Below the pieces are notes generated by a model that was not told the DNA's origin, ran no database searches, and was given only the letters and a program-made list of their open reading frames with translations. A stretch of 64,000 bases of DNA, taken from assembly GCA_963837165.1 (NCBI GenBank), contig CAWIMD010000002.1:992001-1056000 (forward strand), read 5' to 3'. The stretch's first letter is position 1. Each line of letters opens with the position of its first letter. Shown piece by piece: positions 1-8,734 of the stretch. The position numbers were made by a program, and so were the translations under genes. The DNA is from JAENWD01 sp963837165 (GTDB taxonomy: Bacteria > Acidobacteriota > Vicinamibacteria > Vicinamibacterales > JAENWD01).

Positions 1-1
1 A

Positions 2-1498
2 CGGTCACCGGTGGATCGCTATGAGAGCGGCGTGCAATTCATCACCTCGCTCGGCGAGGTGCACGACGTGGCGCCCACTGCAGCCGAGAAGTCACTTGCG
101 GTTCTGCCGTTCATCAACCTCAGCGGAGACGCCGACAACCAGTACTTCAGCGACGGCCTGTCCGAGGACCTGATCAACGCACTGACCGCCGCGCGCGATC
201 TCCAGGTGGCATCCCGCACGTCGGCCTTCCGGTTCCGAGGGAGCGAGCTGGACATCCGCCGGATCGGAGAGGACCTGAACGTCGCGTTCGTGCTGGAGGG
301 GAGCGTGCGCCGGGCCGGCAACACGCTCCGGGTCACTGCGCAGCTCGTCAGCGTGACCACCGGCTACCAACTGTGGTCCGAGCGCTACGACCGCGAGATG
401 GCGGACGTGTTCGCGATTCAGGACGAGATCGTGGCGTCAATCGTCAAGGCACTGGTGCCGGCGCTCATGGCCCATGGACACGCGGGCGCGCCGGTCCGCC
501 GCCCGACCGACAACCTCGAGGCATACGAGCTGTATCTCAAGGGCCGGCACTACTGGCACCAGCGCACGCCGCCAGCCGTCCGCGTGGCCATCACCTGCTT
601 CCAGCAGGCCATCGCCCTGGACGCGGAGTACGCCCTCGCCTATGCCGGGCTCGCCGACTGTTATGGGATTCTGCGCGTGTACGGCTGGATTTCAGCAGAG
701 GAGGGCAATCCGCCCGGCAAGAAGGCGGCGGCACGCGCGATGGCCCTCGACCCCTCGCTCGCCGAAGCCAACTTCTCGCAGGGGTTCTGCGCCTTCTATT
801 GCGAGCGACAGTGGCGCGACGCCGGTCCTCACTTCCAGCGCGCCATCGAGATCAACCCCAGGAGCGCGCTGGCCCAGGGCTACATGGGCTGTTTTTTCGC
901 GATGATCGCGCAGGCAGACGCCGTGCGCCGGCACCTGGACCAGTCCAGGGAGCTCGATCCACTGGCGTCCTTGACCCACGGGCTCGCCGCCTCCGCGTTC
1001 CACGCGCTTGGACTCTCAGCCGAGGCCGAGCAGGCCGCTCGCCGTTCGCTCGAGCTCCAGGCTGATTTCATGCTGGGACTGTGGATCCTCGGGCTCGCGC
1101 TGTCCGAGCAGAATCGACACGAGGAAGCCATCGCGCGTCTCGAGCGCGCGCTGGCCCTCTCGCGGGCGCCGATCTTCGTCGGGGCCATGGGGTTGGGGTA
1201 CGCGCGGGCCGGGCGCGTCGAGGACGCGCAGCGACTGTTGGACGAACTCGATGAGCGTGCCAGCCGGGGCGAGTTCGTCCCCGCGTTCACCAAGCTCGCC
1301 ATTCACGTGGGGCTCGGCGACCTTCCCGCGGTTCGGCGCGAGCTGGCCGCGGTTGTGGACGAGCTCACACCACCCTTCAGTATCCGGGCCACCACTGGGA
1401 CACACCTCGACGCCCTGACCAACGATCCGGAGATCGCCCGGCTGTACAAGGCGCTCTACCAGTCCGACACGCCCGAATACCTGCGCACCAAGTCTTGA
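2..1498 (+). CDS. TolB-like domain / TPR-repeat protein, 5' partial
   Basis: The frame is open to the left edge, so the N-terminus is probably missing; a GTG at 11 is the first start visible inside the window. The visible protein has a TolB-like domain (about residues 27-150, beginning KSLAVLPFINLSGD, with the family pattern YFSDGLSEDLINAL) followed by repeated Ala/Leu-rich helical pairs that read as TPR units to the C-terminus. In known families this C-terminal half is fused to a winged-helix DNA-binding domain, an adenylate cyclase domain or a Ser/Thr kinase; which one applies here cannot be seen. It probably acts in signalling or protein-protein contact. It is followed on the same strand by the sugar-isomerase-like gene after a 66-bp gap. 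Confidence 0.75.
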   Translation, partial: RSPVDRYESGVQFITSLGEVHDVAPTAAEKSLAVLPFINLSGDADNQYFSDGLSEDLINALTAARDLQVASRTSAFRFRGSELDIRRIGEDLNVAFVLEGSVRRAGNTLRVTAQLVSVTTGYQLWSERYDREMADVFAIQDEIVASIVKALVPALMAHGHAGAPVRRPTDNLEAYELYLKGRHYWHQRTPPAVRVAITCFQQAIALDAEYALAYAGLADCYGILRVYGWISAEEGNPPGKKAAARAMALDPSLAEANFSQGFCAFYCERQWRDAGPHFQRAIEINPRSALAQGYMGCFFAMIAQADAVRRHLDQSRELDPLASLTHGLAASAFHALGLSAEAEQAARRSLELQADFMLGLWILGLALSEQNRHEEAIARLERALALSRAPIFVGAMGLGYARAGRVEDAQRLLDELDERASRGEFVPAFTKLAIHVGLGDLPAVRRELAAVVDELTPPFSIRATTGTHLDALTNDPEIARLYKALYQSDTPEYLRTKS

Positions 1499-1564
1499 TG
1501 AGGGGAAGGGGACGCCGCCGCCGCGTGGTATCGTCCTCGATCGGACATCGCGAAAGGCCTCTCC

Positions 1565-2500
1565 GTGATGATGAGGACACGCCGACAGTTCCTTCGTGAC
1601 GCGACCGTGGGCGGCGCGGCGGCGATGGTGGCAGGCCGTCTGACGCCACTGGCCGCGCGACAGCCGGCGGCCGCCGTGTCGTGGAAGTCGCGCATGGGAC
1701 TCGAGCTGTACACCGTGCGCGACCTGCTGACAGCCGACTACGAAGGCACGCTCGCCAAGGTCGCGGCAATTGGGTACACGGAAGTCGAAGCGACGAGCTA
1801 CAACAACATGTCGCCGAAAGAATTTCGCGCGATGCTGGACCGGTGCGGGCTCACGATGCCGAGCACGCATGCGCCCGCGCGCGGCGAGGGCGCCGATCTG
1901 GAGCGGATGCTCGAGGGCTTCCAGGTCATGGGCCTCGAGTACACGGAGATCGCACGGCCGGCACCGGCGGGTGGCGCACCGCAGCCGTCGCGATCGCTGG
2001 ACGCCGTCAAGCGCCGGGCCGCGCAGTTGAACGAGGACGGGAGGATCGCGCAGAAGTTCGGGATGAAGATCCTGGTGCACAACCACGTCACCGAATTCGA
2101 AACGCTGGCCGACAGCCCGCGCACCACCTTCGACGTCATCGTCGAGGAGACCGATCCTGCGCTCGTCACGATGCAGCTCGACGTCGGCTGGGCGTACGTC
2201 GCCGGAATCGATCCGATCGCGCAGTTCAAGGCTCACCCGGGCCGCTTCGAGCTCTGGCATGTGAAGGACGTGTTCGGACTGAAGACGGTGAACCCGGCGC
2301 TCGGTCCCAGTGCCAGGGTCGGCAGCACGTCGTTCGTGCCGGTCGGCATCGGCCAGATCGACTGGAAGCCGGTGTTCGCGGAGGCGCAGGTTGCCGGCCT
2401 GAAGCACTTCGCCGTCGAGCAGGACAACGCCGCCGCGTGGGGCGACTCGCTGGCCGCCGCGCGCGTCTCGTACCAGCACCTGGTCTCGACACTGAGCTAG
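1565..2500 (+). CDS. Sugar phosphate isomerase/epimerase-like TIM-barrel protein with Tat signal
   Basis: The N-terminus carries a twin-arginine motif (RRQFLRD) and an Ala-rich h-region, so export through Tat is expected. The remainder matches xylose isomerase-like TIM-barrel proteins: GLELYTVRDLL near the start, an HNHVTEF strand, LDVGWAY and a C-terminal ELWHVKD segment carrying likely metal ligands. Secreted members are common in Acidobacteriota and Bacteroidota; their substrates are mostly undetermined sugars or sugar acids. GTG 1565, ATG 1568 and ATG 1571 are all in frame; GAAAGG at 1552-1557 suits the first two. Its stop overlaps the convergent hydrolase stop in a shared CTAG. The exact reaction cannot be read from sequence. 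Confidence 0.8.
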   Translation: MMMRTRRQFLRDATVGGAAAMVAGRLTPLAARQPAAAVSWKSRMGLELYTVRDLLTADYEGTLAKVAAIGYTEVEATSYNNMSPKEFRAMLDRCGLTMPSTHAPARGEGADLERMLEGFQVMGLEYTEIARPAPAGGAPQPSRSLDAVKRRAAQLNEDGRIAQKFGMKILVHNHVTEFETLADSPRTTFDVIVEETDPALVTMQLDVGWAYVAGIDPIAQFKAHPGRFELWHVKDVFGLKTVNPALGPSARVGSTSFVPVGIGQIDWKPVFAEAQVAGLKHFAVEQDNAAAWGDSLAAARVSYQHLVSTLS

Positions 2501-4584
2501 TTCGCCTCGCAGAGCCGCCGCGCAATCGCGCGATCCGCCGCGGTGCTGACCGCATCGGCCGGCAGGACCTGGCTCCTGGACGCCTCGTCGATCAGCCGGT
2601 CGGCATCGTCCTGGAGAAGAAACCGATCCGCGACGGCGCGCTTCGCGCCGCGTTGCACGGCGCACACGTATCCCTCCAGAGTGCCGTAGCGCTCTTCGAC
2701 GGAGGGTCGCGGGTCGGCCGCCTTCAGCCGCTCGGCCACGGTCCTGGCAAACGGAACGTACCCCCCGATGAAGCCGCAGCCCTGGCCCTTGTAGAACCCG
2801 GACGCCACGATGTTCCAGCCGAGGTACGTGCCAAGCGGCGACTGGAGCAGCACCGACGGCACACCCGAGGTCTCGTTGCCGTCGGCGTTCACTCGTGGAA
2901 CGTAGGTCGGAATCACCTGCACGATCCGCGGAGGCTCGAGGCCGATCGCACCGGTCATGTCGTTTGCGTGAAAGCCGGGGCCGAAGTCGTAGTCGAGCAC
3001 CGGGTTGAGCGCCGCTGCCGCGTCCGGGAGCCCGTGGATTTTCGGGAGGCCCTTGGCGGCCATGGTCGCCGGCATCAGCTCGCCGCGCGCGAGCAACGGG
3101 TAGCGGCTGGCCGGTGGCGCGACGCCTTTGGTGACCCACTCGACCAGATCGGCGGTCAGCGCGCGGGTCGTGTCGAACTCCGGATTGGGGTTGCCCGGGA
3201 GCACGCATCCGCCCTGGCTCGGGCCCGCCTCCAGGTTGAAGCCGCCCCGGCCGCCACCGTGCGTCGTCCCCGGGTAGTAGTAGCGGCGGACATTGTCGGG
3301 CAGCGGCAGGTCGCGGCGGGCGTCGGTGCCGATCAGGCCGGGCGACATCCGCAAGCCCCAGAACTCGGTCGATCCGAACGCCTCGATGATCTTCGGGCAC
3401 GTATGCGTGGCGGCGCAGCGATCGAGCAGGCTTGCCGCGGATCGGCCGCGAACGGTGTCGTCATAGCGGCTCCACCACAGCACGGGCTCGCTGCCCGGCT
3501 CGTACAGCGTCGCGGCGCCGCCGGGCAAGGCGAAGCGGAAGTCAATGGGCGTCTGGCGCGCGGCGATTCTCGGAAACGCGCCGTCCCAGACCCTCCGGCC
3601 CTCGAGGTCCCCGTTGAACCCGAGGTGAATGAACGTCTTGATGAAGTTGCCGGACTGCGAGTTGCCGATCGCCACCACATGGGCGATCGCTCCGGCCACC
3701 GGGTTCGGCGTCCCGATGCCGTCCATCGTCCCGTGGCGGAAGAACGACACGATGTCGCGGGTGGCGGCAAGGCCGATCCCGAACACGAGCGGATCCCGGG
3801 CCATGTAGGTCACCTCGTACAACCGGTCGGGATCGAAGCCGTCCTCGAGACAGAGCTGCGTCGGGTCCGGCGTGCCGGGGAACGGGCGCGTCCGGCAATC
3901 GGCGAATGCCCAGGAGGCGCGCGGAATCGCCGTCACACCGGACTGCTCTCCGCGCGCGTTCTCGCTCGCCACCGACACCAGTCTGGCCTGCGCCTCGTCG
4001 AGCGAGGCTGGCGGATACGGCGGCGGTGAGCCGCCGATCGACCCGAGATGAATCGGCATCGTGCTGCTGCCGGCCGGCACGTTGACGAACCGGGCGATGA
4101 CGGGACCGGTGATGGGCGAGTCATCCGCATTCCGGGCCACCGGCACCTGAATCGTCTGGTTGCTGGCCGTGGCGACGACGTCGCCCTGCCAGCCGCTGAC
4201 CAGCCAGACATGGCCGTCCGGATCCGTGTCCACGCTTCCGTTCCCGCGATTGACGACTGAGTACATGAGGACACCGGAACCCCTGGACAGGTCCACGGGC
4301 CTGGCGAGCGCGAACGTCGCGACGTACTCCACGCGCCCGCGCGCGTTCCGGGGCGCGAGGGCCAGGTCCTGAATGATCGCGTTGTGCGCGTCGTCGGGAT
4401 CGACCTCACCGTGGATGCGACCGCGGAGGATCTCGTACGGGCCGGCCGCGCCGGGAGCAGTCCTGCCGGGCTCGCGTGACAGGATTTCCAGCTGCGTCAC
4501 TTGCGCGCTGGCGGTTCGGGCACCCACGGCGAGCGGAAGCGCAATGAGCATGGCGGCGCGCAGTGCCAACCGTCGCCTCGGCAT
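2497..4584 (-). CDS. Secreted alpha/beta hydrolase domain protein (Abhydrolase_10-like)
   Basis: The 695-residue protein starts with a Sec signal peptide ending near TASAQ. The body resembles the large alpha/beta hydrolase domain family typified by Acidobacteriota and proteobacterial proteins of about 650-700 residues. A nucleophile elbow GNSQSG lies about 60% along the protein, in a context (VVAIGNSQSGNFIKTF) typical of the family. It is probably an exported esterase or lactonase of unknown substrate. The gene is last in an operon with a CitMHS-like transporter and an AtuA-type pair; its ATG overlaps the upstream stop as TGATG, implying translational coupling. Context suggests that it releases a carboxylate that the transporter imports (inference). 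Confidence 0.75.
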   Translation of the reverse strand: MPRRRLALRAAMLIALPLAVGARTASAQVTQLEILSREPGRTAPGAAGPYEILRGRIHGEVDPDDAHNAIIQDLALAPRNARGRVEYVATFALARPVDLSRGSGVLMYSVVNRGNGSVDTDPDGHVWLVSGWQGDVVATASNQTIQVPVARNADDSPITGPVIARFVNVPAGSSTMPIHLGSIGGSPPPYPPASLDEAQARLVSVASENARGEQSGVTAIPRASWAFADCRTRPFPGTPDPTQLCLEDGFDPDRLYEVTYMARDPLVFGIGLAATRDIVSFFRHGTMDGIGTPNPVAGAIAHVVAIGNSQSGNFIKTFIHLGFNGDLEGRRVWDGAFPRIAARQTPIDFRFALPGGAATLYEPGSEPVLWWSRYDDTVRGRSAASLLDRCAATHTCPKIIEAFGSTEFWGLRMSPGLIGTDARRDLPLPDNVRRYYYPGTTHGGGRGGFNLEAGPSQGGCVLPGNPNPEFDTTRALTADLVEWVTKGVAPPASRYPLLARGELMPATMAAKGLPKIHGLPDAAAALNPVLDYDFGPGFHANDMTGAIGLEPPRIVQVIPTYVPRVNADGNETSGVPSVLLQSPLGTYLGWNIVASGFYKGQGCGFIGGYVPFARTVAERLKAADPRPSVEERYGTLEGYVCAVQRGAKRAVADRFLLQDDADRLIDEASRSQVLPADAVSTAADRAIARRLCEAN

Positions 4585-4904
4585 CAGCCACTCCCTTCGC
4601 GGTCGGGGATCTCCATGCTCAGCAGCACCGAGCTCAGCGACTTCCCGTGGGCATCGAGGGCCAGCGAGCGCGTGACGCTGTGACCGGGTGCGCGTGACAG
4701 GACGAAGTTGAGGGCGCCGACAGAGGGCAGGTCGTAGCGCACGACGGTTGCCTCGACCACGCCCGCCAGATGCTCGCGGACCCGGTCAGCGGTCACGACG
4801 CGCGCGATCAGCGGGAAGTCCCGCCTGTCCCGCGCAATCACCGAGATGTTGATGACGGTGCCCTTGTCACCCGCGCGGCCGTGCGCGATCTGTCGGAGGA
4901 TCAT
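4584..4904 (-). CDS. AtuA-like C-terminal (ferredoxin-fold) domain protein
   Basis: This 106-residue protein starts MILRQIAHGRAGDKG. That opening, with the AHGRAGDKGTVINIS segment, is the hallmark of the small domain found either fused to AtuA-family (DUF1446) proteins or encoded next to them. I chose ATG 4904 because upstream in-frame sequence is antisense-like and the AtuA-family stop is one base before it (TGA C ATG). The two proteins probably form one functional unit. AtuA belongs to acyclic terpene utilisation in Pseudomonas, but most homologues are in unrelated catabolic clusters, so the substrate is open. Confidence 0.8.
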   Translation of the reverse strand: MILRQIAHGRAGDKGTVINISVIARDRRDFPLIARVVTADRVREHLAGVVEATVVRYDLPSVGALNFVLSRAPGHSVTRSLALDAHGKSLSSVLLSMEIPDREGSG

Positions 4905-4905
4905 G

Positions 4906-6243
4906 TCAGGCTCGCTCGTACGCGACGCGCGCCGTCGCCAGGTCGCGCGGGATGAAAGTCGACACGATCGCCAGGACGTCACGCACCGACCTGGTCACTC
5001 CTCCGCCGCCCGCCGGGCCGTTCGTGTACAGCGCCTCGACCTCGTTGCCGACCCGCGCCGCGTCCCTCAGCGTGGCGGTGTGCGCGACGACTCTGGCGCG
5101 CACTTCGGGCGGCGCTGACGGCGCGGGCGCCAAGGTGCCGGCCAGGGCGTTGACACCGATCAAGTCGAAGCGTGCGCTGTCCGCCGCCAGCCCGATCAGC
5201 CGGAATCGCTCCTCGACAATGGCGAGCGCCAGACGGCCCCGCTCGAGGGCGCCGGGACCCGCATAGGAGATCTGGCCTTCGCCGATGAACCCGTCACGGT
5301 ATCCGAGCGACACCTTCAGCATCTCCGGCCGAGGCCGCCCGCCGGCACCGGTGGCCCGGACGCGGTCGGGACCGAGCTGGGCGACCTCCACCCGGCTGAA
5401 GTCGGCGGTGACGTCCGGCGTCAGGTACGCCGACGGGTCCTGAATCTCGTAGAGCAACTGCTCCGTGCAGGTCGCGACGGTAACGGCGCCGCCCGAGCCC
5501 GCCACCTTGGTGATCACAACGTCGCCACTCTCGTCGAGCTCCGCGAGCGGGAATCCGAGGCGCGCCAGCCCGCCGACGTCAGCGACACCCGGGTCGGCAA
5601 AGTAGCCGCCCGTGACCTGGCCTCCGCACTCGAGGAGGTGCCCGGCGAGCGTGCCGCGTCCGAGGCGGGGCCAGTCGCTCATCGACCAGCCGAACTCGAA
5701 GGCCGGCGGCGCGACGAAGAGGGACGGGTCGGCCACACGACCGGCGATGATGACGTCCGCGCCCACGGAGAGCGCCTCGACGAGCGGTTCGGCGCCCAGG
5801 TACGCGTTGGCCGAGACGAGGCGGTCGCCCAGCCGGCCGGCCGGCTCGCCCGATTCGTCGATCGCAAACGATCCGCGGCGCACGACCTCCAGCACGTCGT
5901 CACCGGTCACGGCGGCGACCGTGAGCCCGCCGTGGCCGAGCGATCGCGCCAGCTCGCAGACCGCCGACGCCGCTGCCGCCGGGTTGGCGGCGCCCATGTT
6001 CGTGAGGATGCGGATTCCCCGCTCCGCACACGCCGGCAGCACCGCGGCCATCCGCTCGAGCAGCAGCGGGTCGTAGCCGGCCGCCGGATCCTTCGCCTTC
6101 GCCTCTTGCGCGATTCCGATCGTCCGCTCGGCGAGGCACTCGAACACGAGATAGTCGAGATCGCCCCGGGTCGCGAGCTCGACCGCCGGCTCGATCCGAT
6201 CGCCCGAGTAGCCGGCGCCACAACCGATGCGGATCGTCTTCAT
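4906..6243 (-). CDS. AtuA family (DUF1446) acyclic terpene utilisation-like protein
   Basis: The 445-residue protein begins MKTIRIGCGAGYSGDRIEPA, the conserved N-terminus of AtuA/DUF1446 proteins. It retains the family segments DYLVFECLAERT, ILTNMGAANP, VSANAYLGAEP, IIAGRVADPSLF, GHLLECGGQVTGGYFADPG and VVITKVAGSGGAVT. The small AtuA C-terminal domain is encoded separately just downstream. The ATG overlaps the stop of the upstream transporter gene (ATGA). The family has no fully defined reaction; in pseudomonads it is required for growth on citronellol or geraniol. The neighbours here (carboxylate transporter, secreted hydrolase) suggest degradation of an ester-linked organic acid, which is inference. 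Confidence 0.85.
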   Translation of the reverse strand: MKTIRIGCGAGYSGDRIEPAVELATRGDLDYLVFECLAERTIGIAQEAKAKDPAAGYDPLLLERMAAVLPACAERGIRILTNMGAANPAAAASAVCELARSLGHGGLTVAAVTGDDVLEVVRRGSFAIDESGEPAGRLGDRLVSANAYLGAEPLVEALSVGADVIIAGRVADPSLFVAPPAFEFGWSMSDWPRLGRGTLAGHLLECGGQVTGGYFADPGVADVGGLARLGFPLAELDESGDVVITKVAGSGGAVTVATCTEQLLYEIQDPSAYLTPDVTADFSRVEVAQLGPDRVRATGAGGRPRPEMLKVSLGYRDGFIGEGQISYAGPGALERGRLALAIVEERFRLIGLAADSARFDLIGVNALAGTLAPAPSAPPEVRARVVAHTATLRDAARVGNEVEALYTNGPAGGGGVTRSVRDVLAIVSTFIPRDLATARVAYERA

Positions 6244-7538
6244 AGCGGGAAGACACCCAGCAGCACGCAGGCGATCGTCATGAGAATCGAGGCGGCAAAC
6301 AGGAGCGGGGCCGTGTACCGCTGGTGCGCGGCCAGATCGATGCCGGCGAGGCCGACCAGGAGGAACGTCGCCGGCGTGAGCGGGCTGACCGGGAACCCGG
6401 TCGTCATCTGGCCCAGCAGGGCGGCCTGGCCAACCTGGATGGGCGGCACGCCGAGCGTCTTGCCGATCTCCGCGATGACCGGAAGTGCCCCGAGATAGAA
6501 CGAGTCCGGATCGAACAGCAGGCTGAGCGGCATCGACGCCAGGCCGAGCGCCACCGGGATGTGGCGGGCCATCGACGCCGGGATCGACCGGACGGCGGCC
6601 TGCGCCATGGCGCTCAACATACCCGAGCCGCTCATGATGCCGGTGAACGCTCCGGCCGCCAACAGAATGGCCGCCATCATGATTGCAGCCCGGGCATGCG
6701 CGTCGACGCGCAGCCGCTGCGCGTCCGCATTGCGGTAGTTGAGCAGGAGCGCGACGGCCGTGCCGATCATGAAGGCGAGCGCCGCGTCGACGCTGCCGCT
6801 GATCATGCCCGCCATCAGACACACGGTCAGGCCGAGATTGGCCCAGAACAGATGCGGCCGCCGCAGGGCGCGCGCCTCATCCGACAGGGACCGCGTGACA
6901 GCGCCCTCGACCGGCGCCTCCGGCAACGCGGCGACCCGGCGCGCCTCGCGCCCACCCAGCCACCATGCGGTCCCGAACACGAAGGCGATTCCGACGGCCT
7001 GCACGGGAATCAACGGCCGAAAGAGGTCCGCGGTCGGGATGTGCAGGGCCGCCGAGGCGCGGAGCATCGGGCCGGTCCACGGCAGGAAGTTCACGCCGGC
7101 CGCCATGGATGCGACGCACGCGAGGACGCGTCTGTCCATCCGGAGCCGGTCGTACAGCGGCAGGAGCGTCGGAATCGTGACCAGGAACGTGACGGCGCCC
7201 GATCCGTCGAGGTGGACCAGCAGCGCCAGGAGGGCCGTGCCGATCACGATGCGCCGCGGCTGCATGCCGACGACCGCCAGAATGCGATCGACGACGGGGT
7301 CCAGCAGGCCGGCGTCGGTCATGACGCCAAAGTAGAGGATCGCGAAGACGAACATCGCGGCGACGGGCGCGGTCTGCCGGAGCCCAGCGACCACGTAGGC
7401 ACCGAGGCTCGGCCCGAATCCGCCGACGAGCGCACCCGCCACCGGCGCGGCAATCAGCGCCACGAGCGGCGACGTCAGCCGGCTCATGATCAGCAGGACG
7501 ACGGCGAGGACGGTGGCGAGGCCGAGCAGGGCAAGCAT
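6240..7538 (-). CDS. CitMHS-type citrate/carboxylate:cation symporter
   Basis: The 432-residue protein consists of about a dozen hydrophobic segments with the length and layout of the CitMHS (citrate-Mg2+:H+ / citrate-Ca2+:H+) family. The stretch LLVHLDGSGAVTFLVTIPTLLPLYDRL and the later GVNFLPWTGPMLRAS are characteristic. It should sit in the inner membrane and import a metal-complexed tricarboxylate or a similar acid. It is the first gene of the four-gene minus-strand operon that continues with the AtuA pair and the secreted hydrolase; its TGA overlaps the AtuA-family ATG. The true substrate need not be citrate. Confidence 0.85.
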   Translation of the reverse strand: MLALLGLATVLAVVLLIMSRLTSPLVALIAAPVAGALVGGFGPSLGAYVVAGLRQTAPVAAMFVFAILYFGVMTDAGLLDPVVDRILAVVGMQPRRIVIGTALLALLVHLDGSGAVTFLVTIPTLLPLYDRLRMDRRVLACVASMAAGVNFLPWTGPMLRASAALHIPTADLFRPLIPVQAVGIAFVFGTAWWLGGREARRVAALPEAPVEGAVTRSLSDEARALRRPHLFWANLGLTVCLMAGMISGSVDAALAFMIGTAVALLLNYRNADAQRLRVDAHARAAIMMAAILLAAGAFTGIMSGSGMLSAMAQAAVRSIPASMARHIPVALGLASMPLSLLFDPDSFYLGALPVIAEIGKTLGVPPIQVGQAALLGQMTTGFPVSPLTPATFLLVGLAGIDLAAHQRYTAPLLFAASILMTIACVLLGVFPL

Positions 7539-7581
7539 CTGGCGGCAGGATCCTGCCCGAAATCCTGTGATCTCTCGAGGC

Positions 7582-7704
7582 CTATGTAAAGGGGATCGTG
7601 TTCAGGACCACGGCGTCGACGCCCAGGCCGGCCGCCAGCGCCACCTGGGCGTCCTGCCCCGTGGTGCGCCAGAAGCGCTCGCCCACCGCCCGCCCGCCCG
7701 GTGC
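7582..7704 (-). pseudogene. Coding-like C-terminal remnant upstream of the nonamer array
   Basis: On the minus strand an open frame of about 37 codons ends in TAG at 7582-7584 and reads GGRAVGERFWRTTGQDAQVA followed by LAAGLGVDAVVLNTIPFT. Nearly every third position is G or C, as in real genes here, and the residue pattern looks like a folded alpha/beta C-terminus. Upstream the frame runs straight into the 9-bp array at 7705-7789 and then the end of the adenosine kinase gene, so no start exists. I read it as the tail of a gene whose front was lost, perhaps when the array expanded. I cannot name the family. Confidence 0.35.
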
Positions 7705-7789
7705 GTGTCCTTCGTGTCCTTCGTGTCCTTCGTGTCCTTCGTGTCCTTCGTGTCCTTCGTGTCCTTCGTGTCCTTTGTGTCCTTTGTGT
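7705..7789. repeat. 9-bp tandem array (GTGTCCTTC, nine units)
   Basis: GTGTCCTTC is repeated nine times from 7705 to 7785, the last two copies changed to GTGTCCTTT, followed by a partial copy. In the sense of the preceding gene (the adenosine kinase-like gene, minus strand) it reads GGACACGAA and starts about 4 nt after the stop codon. The same word in the same sense orientation follows the PBP gene at 24494-24553. The array keeps three frames open but is not itself a gene. Confidence 0.95.
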
Positions 7790-7792
7790 TCC

Positions 7793-8734
7793 CTACTTCA
7801 ACACTTCGTGTACCCCGAAGTGCTCCTCGAACCGCCCGGCGAACTCGGCCGGCGTGTAGGCGTGGCTCATGCCGCCAAGATGCTCGAGCGCGTAGGTGGC
7901 CGCGACACTGCCGAGCCGGGCGCACGTTTCGAGGTCGGCGCCTCTCACGAGCCCCGTCATCAGGCCACCGCGGAACGCGTCGCCGACGCCGGTGGGGTCC
8001 TCGATGCGGTGCGGCCGGACGGCAGGCACGTCGGTTCGCCCGTCGGCGCTCAGCAGCGACGAGCCGTGCTCGCCGCGGGTGACGATCAGCGTGCCGCTCC
8101 GCTCGATCAGCGCCCCCTCGTCGAGCCCCGTCTTCTCGCGGAGGATCTCGAGCTCGTAGTCGTTCAGGATGAGGAACGAGGCGCCGGAGAGCCCGTCCCG
8201 GAGCTCGTCACCCGACATCCGCGCGCACTGCTGGCCGGGATCGAAGATGTACCGGATGCCGAGCGTCCGGCACTCCTCCGCGTACTGCAGCATCGCACCG
8301 GGGTCGTTCGGGGAGATGATGGCCAGCGAGACCCGGCCCGCGGTGCGAAACGACAGCTCGCCGGCGTTGGCCATCGCGCCCGTGTAGAAGGACGCGATCT
8401 GGTTGTTGTCCTCGTCCGTGCTGCAGAAGAACGACGCGGTGAACTTGCCGGGCACGTCCTTCACGAGCGCGGTGTCGACGCCGGCGGCTTCGAGCCACTG
8501 CCGGTACTCGCCGAAATCCTGGCCGGCCGTCGCCATCAGCCGCGGCCGCTCGCCGAGGAGGGCGAGGGTGTAGGCGATGTTCGGGCCGCAGCCGCCGCGC
8601 CGCTTGTCCATCGAGTCCACCAGGAAGCTCAGGCTGACGCGCTGCACGTGCTCGGGCAGCAGGTGCGCGGTGAACTTGCCGGGGAACGACATCAGGTAGT
8701 CGAAGGCAATCGATCCGGTGACGATGACGCTCAT
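7793..8734 (-). CDS. PfkB-family adenosine kinase-like protein
   Basis: The 313-residue protein starts MSVIVTGSIAFDYLMSFPGK and follows the pattern of the mycobacterial-type adenosine kinase AdoK: LLPEHVQRVSLSFLVD, the GG motif in RRGGCGPNIAYTLALLG, and the C-terminal PfkB signature DPTGVGDAFRGGLMTGL with the catalytic Asp. It should phosphorylate adenosine or a related nucleoside with ATP in the cytoplasm. The ATG overlaps the stop of the MTA phosphorylase gene (ATGA), so the two are coupled. MTA phosphorylase of this type releases adenine or hypoxanthine, so the kinase would handle the nucleoside side of purine salvage. Other ribokinase-like substrates remain possible. Confidence 0.8.
   Translation of the reverse strand: MSVIVTGSIAFDYLMSFPGKFTAHLLPEHVQRVSLSFLVDSMDKRRGGCGPNIAYTLALLGERPRLMATAGQDFGEYRQWLEAAGVDTALVKDVPGKFTASFFCSTDEDNNQIASFYTGAMANAGELSFRTAGRVSLAIISPNDPGAMLQYAEECRTLGIRYIFDPGQQCARMSGDELRDGLSGASFLILNDYELEILREKTGLDEGALIERSGTLIVTRGEHGSSLLSADGRTDVPAVRPHRIEDPTGVGDAFRGGLMTGLVRGADLETCARLGSVAATYALEHLGGMSHAYTPAEFAGRFEEHFGVHEVLK

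Noticed and set aside
1016..3400. Minus-strand open frame of 794 codons spanning three loci
   Set aside because: It overlaps the TPR gene, the isomerase gene and the secreted hydrolase gene out of frame and has no family features.
7705..7789. CRISPR array
   Set aside because: The repeats are 9 bp and contiguous with no spacers, and no cas gene is in the window.
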